Below, in pieces: positions 55,708 through 56,226 of a stretch of DNA of 56,226 nucleotides. This stretch comes from Phycisphaeraceae bacterium (GTDB lineage: Bacteria; Planctomycetota; Phycisphaerae; Phycisphaerales; Phycisphaeraceae). The first letter of the stretch is position 1; each line of letters begins with the position of its first letter. The stretch lies in contig JAFIFY010000016.1 in the NCBI GenBank assembly GCA_020831765.1, forward strand, positions 1-56,226, in the 5' to 3' direction. A program made the position numbers and the translations under genes. The notes below the pieces were generated by a model. It was not told where the DNA came from. It was given only the letters and a program-made list of their open reading frames with translations, and made no database searches.

Positions 55708-56226
55708 TCAGCGTTCCTCAAGCGCGCTGATGCGCTGACGGATGGTCTTCCGGTCGTCGTCACTGAGTTCGGGATGGTCGGCCAGGTGCTTGAGATAGGT
55801 GATGTTGTCCAGGAGCCCCAGGTTTCTCGCATCCTGCGCGGGGCTGGGAGCGGCGGTGCCCGATTCGGCGACGACCTGCTCCAGCCTGGCGCGACGTTCC
55901 GTGCTGATCCCTTCCCGGGCAAGCTCAGCGCGGATCAGTTCCTCGAAGGCTGAAAACTCATCGGTGAGTTTCTGGGTCGCGGCCTCACGGGTGGCGAACG
56001 TCTCGCTTTCGAGCCCCTCGAAAAGCTCCCGGGCCTGATCGGCCACCGATCCTTCGCGGGGTCGCAGGCTGTCCAGAACCGCATCGCGCATGGGCTCGCT
56101 CAACGGGCCGTGGGGCATGGTGATGCCCAGGCCGGCGAACGTGGGAAGAACCTTCTCATCAAACCATTTGGGGTCGGTCAGGTAAAGCTCGATAAAAGAT
56201 TCGCCTCTGGCCTGGCGAACGTTGGT
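55708..56226 (-). CDS. partial protein of unknown function, N-terminus outside window
   Basis: 172 visible codons read leftwards from the window edge without a stop. An internal ATG at 56118 is not the true start, because the frame continues (LYLTDPKWFDEKVLP and on) to 56226. The visible part is helical and acidic-basic alternating, with no motif recognised. Convergent with the prepilin-type gene, 40 bases apart at the stops. Confidence 0.6.
   Translation of the reverse strand, partial: TNVRQARGESFIELYLTDPKWFDEKVLPTFAGLGITMPHGPLSEPMRDAVLDSLRPREGSVADQARELFEGLESETFATREAATQKLTDEFSAFEELIRAELAREGISTERRARLEQVVAESGTAAPSPAQDARNLGLLDNITYLKHLADHPELSDDDRKTIRQRISALEER

Overview
The window looks like chromosomal DNA of a Planctomycetota bacterium, most likely a Phycisphaerae relative. 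The signs are high GC, frequent GTG and TTG starts, three secreted proteins ending in a PEP-CTERM sorting signal, a prepilin-type protein with the H-X9-DG region common in planctomycetes, an MJ0042-type zinc-finger protein, a fibro-slime protein, and an ECF sigma factor paired with a vWA protein. The assignment rests on gene style only; there is no 16S rRNA gene here.

Layout. 1-1.2 kb: end of an IS256-family element. 1.3-4.7 kb: phytanoyl-CoA dioxygenase-like protein, ankyrin protein and an SDR oxidoreductase. 4.8-11 kb, all minus strand: a fatty-acid synthesis cluster, read rpmF-plsX-fabH-fabD-fabG-acpP-fabF, closed by an intrinsic terminator. 11.2-17.5 kb: a tagaturonate epimerase (UxaE) next to a secreted alginate-lyase/heparinase-like protein and a secreted beta-helix protein, a plausible uronate-polysaccharide locus. 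17.5-24.7 kb: glycosyltransferase, SHOCT/DUF4870 protein, then a minus-strand run of ECF sigma factor, degenerate vWA protein, small membrane protein and MscS channel. 24.9-32.4 kb: carB, acyl desaturase and a tandem pair of CNNM/CorC-type membrane proteins. 32.4-36.6 kb: a PD-(D/E)XK-like orphan, an intergenic region with a candidate sigma-54-driven small RNA, a PEP-CTERM protein, and two membrane-anchored proteins. 36.7-44.6 kb: lysA, ruvB, fibro-slime protein, xseA, PEP-CTERM protein, thyA, VOC protein. 44.7-46.5 kb: RNase P RNA (minus) and sucC. 46.6-56.2 kb: an unusual SGNH hydrolase, membrane-anchored unknowns, a DUF268-type protein, SppA peptidase, a zinc-finger/PH-like protein, a prepilin-type gene broken by one in-frame stop, and a partial gene at the window edge.

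Housekeeping genes (lipid synthesis, pyrimidine/arginine, lysine, DNA repair, thymidylate, RNase P, TCA cycle) alternate with surface and secretion genes. The most unusual signal is the intergenic region at 33.25-33.44 kb. A near-consensus -24/-12 promoter is followed by two perfect hairpins flanking a CU-rich anti-Shine-Dalgarno-like tract, and then by an intrinsic terminator. It looks like a complete small RNA gene beside a PEP-CTERM gene.
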